A DNA stretch of 64,000 nt from Mycolicibacterium sp. P1-5 (GTDB lineage Bacteria > Actinomycetota > Actinomycetes > Mycobacteriales > Mycobacteriaceae), in assembly GCF_008329565.1 (NCBI RefSeq), contig NZ_NPKT01000007.1:1-64000 (forward strand), read 5' to 3'. Below the pieces are notes generated by a model that searched no databases, had not been told where the DNA came from, and saw only the letters and a list, made by a program, of their open reading frames with translations. A program made the translations under genes and the position numbers. Positions 34,534 through 43,279 of the stretch are shown one piece after another (within the stretch, counting starts at the first letter, position 1; each line of letters begins with the position of its first letter).

Positions 34534-35307
34534 TCACCTGGGGTCCGGATTCGAAATCAGCTTGGCCTCAATGGTTCTGTCCCGGCCGAAGGCCAGAGTG
34601 TTGCGGCGCGCGGCGGCGAGATGATCCTGGGCCAGCCGGACCGCACGATCGGCGTTGCCGTCGCGAATCGCGTCGAGCATCTTGTGGTGGTCGCGCAGCG
34701 CGGCCCGCATGGTCTTGTGCCGCATCGGGTCCGGCTCGTCGCTCCAGACCGAAGACTCGTGGGCCGACCAAATCAGCTCCAGCGATCCGATCAGCAGGAT
34801 CATCGGCTCGTTGCCGCAGCGGGACACCAACGCCTCGTGGAAGCGTCGGGCATTCGGTACGTACTGCGCAGTATCGCCGAATTGCGCCTCCTGCCGGTCG
34901 ATTTCCTCCTGCAGATAGGGCACCACCTCGGTCAACCGGTCTTCCCGAGCCGCACACATTCCCGCGCAGATCGGCTCCAGGTGCATCAGCGCCCCGCTGA
35001 CGTCGGAGGGGGTCGAGGAACGCGATTGCAGCACCATGCTGATCATGTGAGCGGTGCGGTCGGCCGACGGCAGATGCACGACGGCACCGCCCATGTTGCC
35101 GCGTCGCACCGAGACCAGGCCGTCGATCTCAAGGATGTGGATCGCCTCCCGCAGCGCAGGCGGGCTGACCCCGAACTCGGTGAACAGGCTTTCCTGCGAG
35201 GGCAGAACGTCGCCTTCCCGCAGTCGGCCGGACAGGATGTCGTCGCGCAACCGGGAGGCGACGATCTCGGCGACGCGGGGCTGTCGGATGCGCGGGGCGG
35301 CGCCCAT
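34534..35307 (-). CDS. GntR-family (FCD/FadR-type) transcriptional regulator
   Basis: A 257-residue regulator. The winged helix is RVAEIVASRLRDDILSGRL, LPSQESLFTEFGVSPPALRE, AIHILEIDGLVSVRRG. The C-terminal FCD domain contains ARRFHEALVSRCGNEP and LRDHHKMLDAIRDGNADRA with likely metal-binding His residues. ATG 35307 is preferred; a GTG at 35370 would add 21 residues. The perfect palindrome GCTATCTTGTACAAGATAGC lies upstream, between it and the divergent crotonase at 35449. It likely represses both directions and responds to an acyl-CoA or organic acid. Confidence 0.9.
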   Translation of the reverse strand: MGAAPRIRQPRVAEIVASRLRDDILSGRLREGDVLPSQESLFTEFGVSPPALREAIHILEIDGLVSVRRGNMGGAVVHLPSADRTAHMISMVLQSRSSTPSDVSGALMHLEPICAGMCAAREDRLTEVVPYLQEEIDRQEAQFGDTAQYVPNARRFHEALVSRCGNEPMILLIGSLELIWSAHESSVWSDEPDPMRHKTMRAALRDHHKMLDAIRDGNADRAVRLAQDHLAAARRNTLAFGRDRTIEAKLISNPDPR

Positions 35308-35382
35308 CGTCAGCCGGTCCCCCACTGACCGAACTGCCGGTCCTCGCCGTCGCCCATCGGGTCCCCTCACCAGGCTATCCTT

Positions 35383-35402
35383 GCTATCTTGTACAAGATA
35401 GC
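35383..35402. promoter_or_regulatory. GntR operator candidate, perfect 20-bp palindrome
   Basis: GCTATCTTGTACAAGATAGC is a perfect inverted repeat with no spacer. Its core TTGTACAA fits the T-x-GT-x-AC-x-A pattern of FadR-subfamily operators. It lies between the GntR start and the crotonase operon starting at 35449. Confidence 0.65.
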
Positions 35403-35404
35403 AC

Positions 35405-35423
35405 TACTGTTGGCCTATCCGTA
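35405..35423. promoter_or_regulatory. Operator-like variant next to the GntR palindrome
   Basis: TACTGTTGGCCTATCCGTA shares 15 of 19 positions with the site at 29522. It lies 2 bases after the GntR palindrome and 25 bases before the crotonase GTG at 35449. It could link this operon to the first regulon, but the symmetry is weak. Confidence 0.28.
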
Positions 35424-35448
35424 AAGTCGCGAAGGGCGGAACTGTTCG

Positions 35449-36261
35449 GTGAATGACGAGGCCCGGCCGGCCGACGGAGTCGTGTCGACATCACGCGACG
35501 GTGCCGTTATGCACATTGTGCTCGACCGCATTGATCGTCGTAATTCCCTGAGCCACAGCATGATCGACGCCCTTGTCGATACATTGACCGCCGCAGCGAG
35601 CGACGACAGCCTGCGAGCCGTACACCTGAGCGGCGCCGGGTCCAACTTCTGCGCCGGCGTGGACTGGGTCGCATCCAACACCAGCGGCCAGCGTCCGCGC
35701 ACCGGAGACCTGGTTCGTCGAATCCCGCACACGGCGCACCGGGTGATCGAGCTGATCCACACGCTGCAGCTGCCCGTCGTATGCACGGTCCGCGGCTGGG
35801 CCGCCGGCATGGGCTGCAACCTGGCGCTGGCCGCGGACTTCACGGTGGCCGCCGCCGATGCCGTGTTCTGGGAGCCGTTCCTGGCGCGCGGCTTCAGTCC
35901 GGACTCCGGCTCGACGTGGCTGTTGCCCCGTCTGGCGGGGATCGCCCGCGCCAAGGAAATGCTGCTGCTCGGCGACAAGGTCGATGCCGTGACGGCCGCG
36001 CAGTGGGGTCTCATCCACCGCAGCGTCGAGGAGTCCGACCTCGATGCCACCGTGGCGGCACTGTTAGACCGGTTGGCGTCAGGGCCGACCGTCGCAATCG
36101 GGCTGGCCAAGCAGGCGATCAATTACGGCCAGCACGCCACCCTGAACCAGGCCATGACCCAGGAATTGTTCAACCTCGAACTATCCTGTCGGACATCAGA
36201 CTTCAAAGAAGGCCTGGCGGCTTTTCGAGAGAAACGCACCCCCGGCTTCACCGGGGGATGA
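35449..36261 (+). CDS. Crotonase-family protein (PaaG-like isomerase candidate)
   Basis: A 270-residue crotonase. IVLDRIDRRNSLSHSM, GSNFCAGVDW and VRGWAAGMGCNLALAADF give the fold. The hydratase Glu144 position is Asn. An Asp is present in GFSPDSGSTWLLPRLAG, the position of the catalytic Asp of PaaG-type enoyl-CoA isomerases, so isomerisation is the better guess. GTG 35449 follows GAAGGGCGG. It is the first gene of a plus-strand operon of three crotonases and two AMP ligases controlled from the GntR intergenic region. Confidence 0.88.
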   Translation: MNDEARPADGVVSTSRDGAVMHIVLDRIDRRNSLSHSMIDALVDTLTAAASDDSLRAVHLSGAGSNFCAGVDWVASNTSGQRPRTGDLVRRIPHTAHRVIELIHTLQLPVVCTVRGWAAGMGCNLALAADFTVAAADAVFWEPFLARGFSPDSGSTWLLPRLAGIARAKEMLLLGDKVDAVTAAQWGLIHRSVEESDLDATVAALLDRLASGPTVAIGLAKQAINYGQHATLNQAMTQELFNLELSCRTSDFKEGLAAFREKRTPGFTGG

Positions 36262-36281
36262 GACGAAGAGGGAGCACCAGG

Positions 36282-37094
36282 ATGTCAGCAACCGGGTACG
36301 ACACCATCGGCTATGAGGTCGAGGGTCACACGGCCACGATCACGTTGAATCGCCCCGAGGCGCTCAACGCGCTGAGCCCGCACATGGTCACCGAATTGCG
36401 CGCGGCTTACGACGCAGCGGAGAACGACGACAACATCTGGTTGCTGATCGTCACCGCGGTGGGGCGCGCGTTCTGCACCGGTGCCGATGTCAAGGAAATT
36501 CCCGAAGACGGCAAGGTGATCAACGAGCGGCCCTTCCTGTCCACCTACGAGCAGTGGGAGGCGCCGCAGGAAGGCACCCCGCCCTTCCGGCGAATGGCCA
36601 AGCCGGTGATCGTCGCGATCAACGGAATCTGTTGTGGCGCAGGACTGGACTGGGTGACGACGGGTGACATCGTGATCGCCTCGGAGAAGGCGACGTTCTT
36701 CGACCCGCACGTGTCGATCGGCCTGGTCGCAGGCCGCGAGATGGTGCGACTTGCCCGGGTGTTGCCGCGCACGGTGGCGCTGCGGATGGCGATGATGGGC
36801 AAGCATGAGCGGATGGACGCAGCCCGCGCCTACGAGCTGGGCATGATCACCGAGATCGTCGAGCACGACCGGCTCCTCGAGCGGGCGCACGAGATCGCCG
36901 AGATCGTGACGCGCAATGCCCCGCTGGCGGTTCGTGGCACGCGGCTGGCGATCATCAAGGGCCGCGAAATTCCGATGCACGAGGCCGAGATGCTCGCCGA
37001 GGCGTTCCGCGAGCGCAACCTGCACGCCGCCGACTCGCTGGAAGGCCCCAAGGCCTTCGTCGAGAAGCGCGCACCTGAATGGCAGTGCCGATGA
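36282..37094 (+). CDS. Crotonase-family protein
   Basis: A 270-residue crotonase with ITLNRPEALNALSPHM, GRAFCTGADVKE and INGICCGAGLDWVTTGDI. Glu144 is replaced by Asp (GLDW) and the Glu164 region reads FFDPHVSIGLVAGREM, without the canonical acid. A hydrolase or another CoA-ester reaction is possible. GAGGGAG precedes the ATG at 36282. Its last codons overlap the next crotonase gene, whose ATG lies at 37091 (ATGA). Confidence 0.88.
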   Translation: MSATGYDTIGYEVEGHTATITLNRPEALNALSPHMVTELRAAYDAAENDDNIWLLIVTAVGRAFCTGADVKEIPEDGKVINERPFLSTYEQWEAPQEGTPPFRRMAKPVIVAINGICCGAGLDWVTTGDIVIASEKATFFDPHVSIGLVAGREMVRLARVLPRTVALRMAMMGKHERMDAARAYELGMITEIVEHDRLLERAHEIAEIVTRNAPLAVRGTRLAIIKGREIPMHEAEMLAEAFRERNLHAADSLEGPKAFVEKRAPEWQCR

Positions 37095-37876
37095 CCGCCG
37101 CGTTCGAGACAATCCTGCTCGATTTCGACCGGACCGACCACGTCGCCACCATCACCCTGAACCGCCCGGACCAGCTCAACGCGTTCAACCGCACGATGTG
37201 TGAAGAGGTCGCTGCGGCCTGGGGAATCGTCAAGAACGACAACGCCATCAACGCGGTGGTGCTGCGCGCGGCCGGGGAGCGCGCATTCAGCGCCGGTCTG
37301 GACATCAAGAGCCCGTACGGCCAGCCGCAGAACGTGTGGAACCACGAGGACCCGGGCGAATTGCTGAGCCCGAAGTGGCAGAAGATGTGGAAACCCGTCG
37401 TGTGCGCGGTGCACGGTATGTGCACCGCCGGGGCGTTCTACTTCGTCAACGAGTCGGACGTGGTGATCTGCTCGGAGGATGCCACGTTCTTCGACTCTCA
37501 TGTCACTGCCGGCCTGGTCTGCGCGCTCGAGCCGATCGGGCTCATGCGCAAGATCGGATTGGGTGAGTCCCTGCGAATCGCGTTGATGGGTAACGACGAA
37601 CGGGTCAGCGCCGAGACTGCACTGCGCATCGGACTGGTGTCGGAGGTCGTCAAGCCCGACGATCTCTGGTCACGGGCGCACGAAATTGCCGCCACCATCG
37701 CCACAAAGCCTCCGTCGGCCACGCAGGGCACGGTCAAGGCGATCTGGGAGTCGCTGGACAAGCCGTATCGAGCGGCGATGGAGCAGAACCTGATCTACAC
37801 CCGGCTGGGCAACCCGCTGGGTCAGGCGGAATTGGCCGAGCAGACACAGACTCGGGCCATCCCGAAGGTGCGGTAG
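37091..37876 (+). CDS. Crotonase-family protein
   Basis: A 261-residue crotonase with ITLNRPDQLNAFNRTM, ERAFSAGLDIKSPYG and VHGMCTAGAFYFVNESDV. The Glu144 position is Tyr and the Glu164 region reads FFDSHVTAGLVCALEP, so neither catalytic Glu of hydratases is present. It is more like its neighbour at 36282 (shared FFD-x-HV pattern) than like the other crotonases, which suggests a local duplication. ATG 37091 overlaps the upstream stop; an in-frame ATG at 37079 is an alternative. The next gene starts right after its stop. Confidence 0.87.
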   Translation: MTAAFETILLDFDRTDHVATITLNRPDQLNAFNRTMCEEVAAAWGIVKNDNAINAVVLRAAGERAFSAGLDIKSPYGQPQNVWNHEDPGELLSPKWQKMWKPVVCAVHGMCTAGAFYFVNESDVVICSEDATFFDSHVTAGLVCALEPIGLMRKIGLGESLRIALMGNDERVSAETALRIGLVSEVVKPDDLWSRAHEIAATIATKPPSATQGTVKAIWESLDKPYRAAMEQNLIYTRLGNPLGQAELAEQTQTRAIPKVR

Positions 37877-39334
37877 GTGTCTCTACACCCGCTGAGCCGG
37901 CGGATCGGTGAGGTCTTCGACCTGGACCCCGAGTGCCGCGCCATCGAGTACGACGGCCACTGGTACACCTGGAAGCAGCTCGCGGGGTTGAGCCGTCAGA
38001 TCGCCACCGTCGTGCAACCCGGCACGCAGGTAGGGATTCTGTTGCGCAACACTCCTGCCCATGTGGCGTCGCTGCTGGGGGTGCTGTCGGCCGGCGGATG
38101 TGTCGTGGTGATCAACCCCTCTCGCGGCGACGAGCGGATCCGGACCGATATCGCGACGCTGGACCTGCCCGTCATCGTCGGGACCGCCGACGACCTCACG
38201 CAGCTGGCGCAAGCGACCGACACCACCACCGTGGTGTCGATCGGCGCTGTGGACACTGCACCGCAGATCCGGTGTGGCGCACCGCTCGATACCGGCTCGA
38301 CGGCAGTGGCGGTCCAAATGCTGACGAGCGGCACCACCGGACCACCCAAACGGGTCGACCTCACCTACGACATGCTGGCGGTCTCGGTGATCGGCACCGA
38401 CTTCCGCTCCGCGTCCGCTCCGACGGGGGTATCCGGCAGCGTCGCGATCGTCAACGCTCCGCTGGTGCACATCGGCGGGGTGTATCGCGTGTTGCAATGT
38501 GTCTGCGAAGCAAGGCCATTCGTCCTCCTGCCACGCTTCGAGCTGGCGTCCTGGGCCGACGCGGTGCGCCGCTACTCCCCCAAAGCGGTGTCGCTGGTGC
38601 CCGCGGCCCTGCGGATGGTGCTGCATTCCGGCCTGGGTCCCGAGGACCTGTCCGGGGTCCGAGCCGTCACCTCGGGCACCGCGCCGCTTTCTGCCGAGGA
38701 CGCGGACGCGTTCAGCGAGAAATTCGGCATCCCGGTGCTGACCTCGTATGCAGCAACCGAATTCGGTGGCGGCGTCGCGGGGTGGACGCTGGCGGATCAC
38801 CGCACGTATTGGCAATCCAAGCGCGGCAGCGTCGGCCGGGCCAGCCTGGGCGCCGAACTGCGCGTGGTGTCTGATGACGGCACACCGCTGGAGCCGGGGC
38901 AGGAGGGCCTGCTGGAGGTGAAACCGGGTCAGTTGGGACACGATGCGGCGTGGGTGCGCACCACCGACCTGGCGCGCCTCGACGCCGACGGGTTCTTGTG
39001 GATTCTCGGCCGGGCCGATCAGGCGATCATCAGGGGTGGGTTCAAGGTATTGCCCGAGGACGTGCGCGCGGCGGTGGAGAGCCACCCCGCCGTCCTCGGC
39101 GCATCGGTGGTGGGCAGGTCCGACGAACGTCTGGGCGAGACGCCCGTCCTGATGGTCGAACTGCGTCACGGCGAAACGGTCACCGATGCCGAACTGACCG
39201 AGTACTTGCGAAGTCGGCTGGCGCCCTATGAGGTTCCCTCGGAGATCGCGGTGGTCGAGGCGATCCCGCGCACCTCGTCCGGCAAGGCGGATCTGACCGC
39301 GGTTCGGCAACACTTCACCGGCCGTGAACGCTGA
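37877..39334 (+). CDS. AMP-dependent acyl-CoA synthetase
   Basis: A 485-residue ANL ligase, slightly short for the family. The phosphate loop is QMLTSGTTGPPKRVDL, the acyl-pocket region is VNAPLVHIGGVYRVL, the A5-like segment is TSYAATEFGGGVAGW, and the C-domain has GRADQAIIRGGFKVLPEDV and RTSSGKADL with the catalytic Lys. GTG 37877 follows directly on the TAG of the crotonase. It activates an organic acid for the adjacent crotonases. Its 3' end overlaps the next ligase by 11 bases. Confidence 0.9.
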   Translation: MSLHPLSRRIGEVFDLDPECRAIEYDGHWYTWKQLAGLSRQIATVVQPGTQVGILLRNTPAHVASLLGVLSAGGCVVVINPSRGDERIRTDIATLDLPVIVGTADDLTQLAQATDTTTVVSIGAVDTAPQIRCGAPLDTGSTAVAVQMLTSGTTGPPKRVDLTYDMLAVSVIGTDFRSASAPTGVSGSVAIVNAPLVHIGGVYRVLQCVCEARPFVLLPRFELASWADAVRRYSPKAVSLVPAALRMVLHSGLGPEDLSGVRAVTSGTAPLSAEDADAFSEKFGIPVLTSYAATEFGGGVAGWTLADHRTYWQSKRGSVGRASLGAELRVVSDDGTPLEPGQEGLLEVKPGQLGHDAAWVRTTDLARLDADGFLWILGRADQAIIRGGFKVLPEDVRAAVESHPAVLGASVVGRSDERLGETPVLMVELRHGETVTDAELTEYLRSRLAPYEVPSEIAVVEAIPRTSSGKADLTAVRQHFTGRER

Positions 39335-40796
39335 CACGGTCGGACGGCTACTGCGCGAACAGGCCGCCGCACACGGCGACCATCTCTTGCTGGTGTGCGA
39401 TGCCGAGCGGTTGACCTACCGCGCGGCCGAGGAGCGGTCTGCCGCCCTGGCTTGCGGGTTGATCGCGCTGGGAGCGGGTAAGGGCACTCACATCGGACTG
39501 CTGTATCCCAACGGCGCGGCGTTCGTGGTCGCGATGCTCGCAGCGGCCCGCATCGGCGCCGTCATCGTGCCGTTCTCGACCTTCTCGACCGGAGGCGAAC
39601 TACATCACCAACTCGTCCACAGCGATACCGAGATCCTGCTGGCCGCCATGTCTTTCCGCGGACACGACTACGTCGTGCGCCTCAGGAACGTAGCGGCGCC
39701 GCGGCTGCGCCACATCGTGTTCGACAACAACCTGGCCGCGGATGCTGAGCTGACGCGCACCATCGAGCACGATGTCGACGGCTGCGACCGGCTGGTCATC
39801 GTCTACACGTCCGGGTCGACCGGCGCGTCGAAAGGTGTCGTGCACACCCACGAGTCGCTGCTCGGTCACCAACGCAACCTCAACGAGATTCGGGGACTGA
39901 CTGCGCAGGACAGGCTGTTCTGCAACTCGCCGTTCTTCTGGATCGGCGGACTGGCCTTCGGCCTGCTGGCGACAATGGTCGCGGGGTCGACGCTCGTGTG
40001 CTCCAACGCTGCCGACGCCGGAGCGGTTCTGGACCTGCTCGAGACGGTGCAGCCGACGATCACCAATGGATTCGCCGCGGGCATTGAGCATCTGGCGCGT
40101 CATGAGAGCTTTCCCCAGCGGGACCTGTCGTCGATGCGGCGGGGCAACCTCTATCCGATCATGGCGGCCGATGTCCGTCCGGCCGATCCGGAATTGCGGC
40201 ACAACATGCTGGGCTTGACCGAGGCGGGCAGCGTGCTGTTGCTCAGCGGCGACGAGAGCGACCAACCCGAGCACCGCCGCGGATCCTTCGGAAAACCGGC
40301 GCCGGGATTCGAGACGAAGATCGTCGACGGCGAGCTGTGCATCCGTGGCCGCTATCTGATGCAAGGCTATTACAAGCGCAGCCGCGAGGAGTGCTTCGAT
40401 GCCGACGGCTGGTTCCACACCGGTGATCTGGTGCGCATCGATGCCGACGGATACTTCTATTTTCTCGGTAGGGCCGGATCGATGATCAAGACCGCGGGCG
40501 CCAACGTCTTTCCGGCCGAGGTGGAAAAGGCGATCGCCACGGTCACCGACGGGCTGGTTGCCCATGTGATCGGCCTTCCAGACCCCGGTCGGGGCCAAAT
40601 CGTGGTGGCAGCGGTGATTGTTCCCGAGGGCCGCGTGTTCGACGACCAAGTGGTGCGCGAAAAACTCAAGGCAGAACTGTCGTCGTACAAGATCCCGCGA
40701 CGCTTCCTCGCACTGAGTCCCGCGAAGCTGCCGCTGATGTCGAGCGGCAAGGCCGACGTGCGACGCCTGCGTGAGCTGCTGGGCGGACCGGCGTAA
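39324..40796 (+). CDS. AMP-dependent acyl-CoA synthetase
   Basis: A 490-residue ANL ligase. The phosphate loop is VYTSGSTGASKGVVH, A5 is NMLGLTEAGSVLLL, the hinge region is GWFHTGDLVRIDADGYF, and the C-domain has GRAGSMIKTAGANVFPAEVE and LMSSGKADVRRL with the catalytic Lys. It overlaps the upstream ligase by 11 bases and uses a GTG start. Two different ligases side by side suggest activation of two acids, or of the substrate and a later ring-opened acid. Confidence 0.9.
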   Translation: MNADTVGRLLREQAAAHGDHLLLVCDAERLTYRAAEERSAALACGLIALGAGKGTHIGLLYPNGAAFVVAMLAAARIGAVIVPFSTFSTGGELHHQLVHSDTEILLAAMSFRGHDYVVRLRNVAAPRLRHIVFDNNLAADAELTRTIEHDVDGCDRLVIVYTSGSTGASKGVVHTHESLLGHQRNLNEIRGLTAQDRLFCNSPFFWIGGLAFGLLATMVAGSTLVCSNAADAGAVLDLLETVQPTITNGFAAGIEHLARHESFPQRDLSSMRRGNLYPIMAADVRPADPELRHNMLGLTEAGSVLLLSGDESDQPEHRRGSFGKPAPGFETKIVDGELCIRGRYLMQGYYKRSREECFDADGWFHTGDLVRIDADGYFYFLGRAGSMIKTAGANVFPAEVEKAIATVTDGLVAHVIGLPDPGRGQIVVAAVIVPEGRVFDDQVVREKLKAELSSYKIPRRFLALSPAKLPLMSSGKADVRRLRELLGGPA

Positions 40797-40807
40797 CTTC
40801 TAGGTCC

Positions 40808-41416
40808 ATGACACTGCAGGCACACGTCGAGACGTTTCGCCGAGCCGGTGACCACGCCGTGGCGGTGGCCACGCAGGTCCGCCCGGATCAGTGGGAGGCA
40901 CCCGGCCTCGGGACCTGGACCGTCCGAACCCTGGTGGGCCACATCGGCCGATCCTTCACCACGGTCGTCGACTATTCAGCGCGAGCGGCGGACCGGCTGG
41001 AGGTCAGCGACTCCGCGGATTACTACCTTGTGATCGCCCCGATGATGACCGATCCGGCGCAGATCGATGCGCGCGCGGTGCAGGCTGGACTGGCCCTCGG
41101 CGAGCATCCGCTTGATGCTCTTCGGGACCTACAGCATCGCGCGGCCACCGCGCTGGATACCGCGGATCGCGTCATTCAAACGATCGCCGGTGGTATGCGA
41201 CTGTCGGATTATCTGCCAACCCGGATATTCGAACTCGGTGTGCACAGCATCGATCTGGCCCGCGCCATCGGTGTGCCCGAGGACCTGCCGCCGGAGGTCG
41301 CAGACAGTATCCTTGCGCTCTCGGTCGACGTCGCGCGACGGCGCGGCGACAGCCAGGCGTTGCTGTGCGCACTCACCGGGCGTGGCCCGCTGGCTGCGGG
41401 CTACTCTATCGTCTGA
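40808..41416 (+). CDS. DinB/maleylpyruvate-isomerase-N-like mycothiol-associated protein
   Basis: A 202-residue four-helix DinB-superfamily protein. TWTVRTLVGHIGRS and RIFELGVHSIDLARAIG supply the probable metal triad, one His in the second helix and Glu and His in E-x3-H-x2-D. The family includes mycothiol-dependent maleylpyruvate isomerase and mycothiol S-transferases. It might conjugate or isomerise an electrophilic intermediate. It follows the ligase operon by 11 bases and overlaps the convergent GntR gene by 16 bases. Confidence 0.82.
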   Translation: MTLQAHVETFRRAGDHAVAVATQVRPDQWEAPGLGTWTVRTLVGHIGRSFTTVVDYSARAADRLEVSDSADYYLVIAPMMTDPAQIDARAVQAGLALGEHPLDALRDLQHRAATALDTADRVIQTIAGGMRLSDYLPTRIFELGVHSIDLARAIGVPEDLPPEVADSILALSVDVARRRGDSQALLCALTGRGPLAAGYSIV

Positions 41417-42084
41417 AACCGCTGCGCTACACCCTGTTTCACCAAGTGTTCGATCAGCGGTGTCGCCCCCGCCGCCAGGTGTTGCGACATCGCCGCCCTG
41501 GCCCGATCCGCGTTGCGCGCCTTGAGTGCCGCAAGGATCCGCTTGTGATCGGCAACCGACCTCGCAGGCCAGCCCTCGATCGTGGGGAACACCGATTCCG
41601 GCGCGTACCGGGTGATCTGGGACATCAACTGAGCAAGCTTCGGTGAATCCGCCGCCACATTGATGGCGCGGTGGAACTCGTGATTGAGCCGAACCGCGCG
41701 GGCGTCGTCGGCGTCGTACGCCGCGACCAGTTCGTCGTGAATCGACGACAACACCGCCAGTTGGTCATCGGTGATGTTCGACGCCGCCCGGGCCGCCAGC
41801 TCACCGCCGACATATGCCTGCAGGTTCGACACGTCGGTGATGTCGCGGTCGGTGAACGGCAACACGACGAAGCCACGCCGCGGCAGCTGGTCCAGCAGGC
41901 CCTCCCCGCGCAACTCGAACAACGCCTCTCGGACCGGCGTGACACTGATACCCAGCTCGGCGGCCAACTGGTCCAACCGGATGTACTCGCCGGCCGGGTA
42001 AGTGCCGTTGAAGATCCGGGTCCGCACGAACCGGGCCACATCCTCGGCGAGCTGCGGGCGGGGCGCGAAATCCGGTGCGCTCAT
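41401..42084 (-). CDS. GntR-family (FCD) transcriptional regulator
   Basis: A 227-residue regulator. The wing-helix part is TYPAGEYIRLDQLAAELGIS, VTPVREALFELRGEGLLDQL, PRRGFVVLPFTDRDI. The FCD domain contains RLNHEFHRAINVAADSP and DHKRILAALKARNADRA with metal-binding His residues. ATG 42084 is chosen because it follows the ACAD stop with one base between (TGACATG). It is the last gene of the minus-strand ACAD-thiolase-SDR operon and probably controls it; an AT-rich repeat at 45272 is the candidate site. Confidence 0.9.
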   Translation of the reverse strand: MSAPDFAPRPQLAEDVARFVRTRIFNGTYPAGEYIRLDQLAAELGISVTPVREALFELRGEGLLDQLPRRGFVVLPFTDRDITDVSNLQAYVGGELAARAASNITDDQLAVLSSIHDELVAAYDADDARAVRLNHEFHRAINVAADSPKLAQLMSQITRYAPESVFPTIEGWPARSVADHKRILAALKARNADRARAAMSQHLAAGATPLIEHLVKQGVAQRFQTIE

Positions 42085-42085
42085 G

Positions 42086-43279
42086 TCAAATCCGATAGTC
42101 GGCCAGCAGCCGCTTGCTGATGATGTTCTTCTGGATCTCGCTGGTGCCCTCACCGATGAGCAGGAACGGCGCGTCACGCATCAGCCGTTCGATCTCGTAC
42201 TCTTTCGAGTATCCGTAGCCGCCGTGGATGCGGAAGCTCTGCTGGGTCACTTCCGCACAGAATTCGCTCGCCAGGTACTTGGCCATCCCGGCGGCGACGT
42301 CGTTGCGCTCGCCGGAGTCCTTCAGCCGCGCGGCGTTGACCATCATCAGGTGTGCGGCTTCGACTTTGGTGGCCATCTCGGCCAACTGGAACGCGATGGC
42401 CTGATGCTCGGCGATCGGCTTGCCGAACGTGTTGCGCTGCTGGGCATATCGAACCGCCAACTCGAACGCGCGGACGCCGACGCCGCAGGCCCGGGCCGAT
42501 ACGTTGACCCGCCCGACCTCGACGCCGTCCATCATCTGGAAGAAACCCTGGCCCGGCTTGGCACCCAGGACATCGTCGGCATTGGCGACATAACCGTCGA
42601 AAATAAGCTCGGTGGTGTCGATTCCCTTGTAGCCGAGCTTGTCGATCTTCCCCGGGATCGTCAGACCGGGTGCGACTTCACCGAAGCCAGAGGGCTTTTC
42701 GATGAGAAACGCGGTCAAATTCCGGTGCGGCTTGTCGGCGCCCTCATCGGTGCGCACCAGTGTGGCGACCAAGGTTGAACTGCCGCCGTTGGTCAGCCAC
42801 ATCTTCTGGCCGTCGATGGTGTAGGTGCCGTCGCCGTTGTCCCTGGCCCTGGTGCGGATCGCGGCGACGTCGGAACCCAGTTCCGGCTCCGACATCGAGA
42901 AGGCGCCTCTGATCTCACCGGTCGCCATCCGCGGCAGGAAGCGCTGCTTCTGCTCATCAGTGCCGTGCTGGCGGATCATGTACGCCACGATGAAATGGGT
43001 GTTGATCACCCCGGAGATACTCATCCAGCCGCGGGCCAGTTCCTCGACGCACAGCGCGTAGGTGAGCAGTGACTCCCCCAGCCCGCCGTATTCCTCGGGA
43101 ATCATCAGACCGAACAGGCCCATCGCCCGCATCTGGTCGACGATCGCCTGCGGATAGGCGTCGGCGTGCTCGAGTTCCTGGGCGTTGGGGATGATCTCCT
43201 TGTCGACGAATTGCCTTACGGTGGAGACGATTTCGGACTGAACCTCGGTCAGGCCGAGCGTCTGCGCAAGCCGTGTCAT
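42086..43279 (-). CDS. Acyl-CoA dehydrogenase (FadE)
   Basis: A 397-residue standard ACAD. GAFSMSEPELGSDVAAIRTR, YTIDGQKMWLTNGGSS, YAQQRNTFGKPIAEHQAI and HGGYGYSKEYEIERLMRDA are all present. The catalytic Glu is kept in IGEGTSEIQKNII, in contrast to the tandem pair at 21459 and 22726. It introduces the 2,3-double bond into acyl-CoA with electron transfer flavoprotein as acceptor. ATG 43279 overlaps the thiolase stop as ATGA. Confidence 0.94.
   Translation of the reverse strand: MTRLAQTLGLTEVQSEIVSTVRQFVDKEIIPNAQELEHADAYPQAIVDQMRAMGLFGLMIPEEYGGLGESLLTYALCVEELARGWMSISGVINTHFIVAYMIRQHGTDEQKQRFLPRMATGEIRGAFSMSEPELGSDVAAIRTRARDNGDGTYTIDGQKMWLTNGGSSTLVATLVRTDEGADKPHRNLTAFLIEKPSGFGEVAPGLTIPGKIDKLGYKGIDTTELIFDGYVANADDVLGAKPGQGFFQMMDGVEVGRVNVSARACGVGVRAFELAVRYAQQRNTFGKPIAEHQAIAFQLAEMATKVEAAHLMMVNAARLKDSGERNDVAAGMAKYLASEFCAEVTQQSFRIHGGYGYSKEYEIERLMRDAPFLLIGEGTSEIQKNIISKRLLADYRI

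Noticed and set aside
37883..39337. A 484-codon open frame antisense to the first AMP ligase
   Set aside because: The translation is His/Arg/Asp-rich shadow sequence; the ligase on the other strand is complete.
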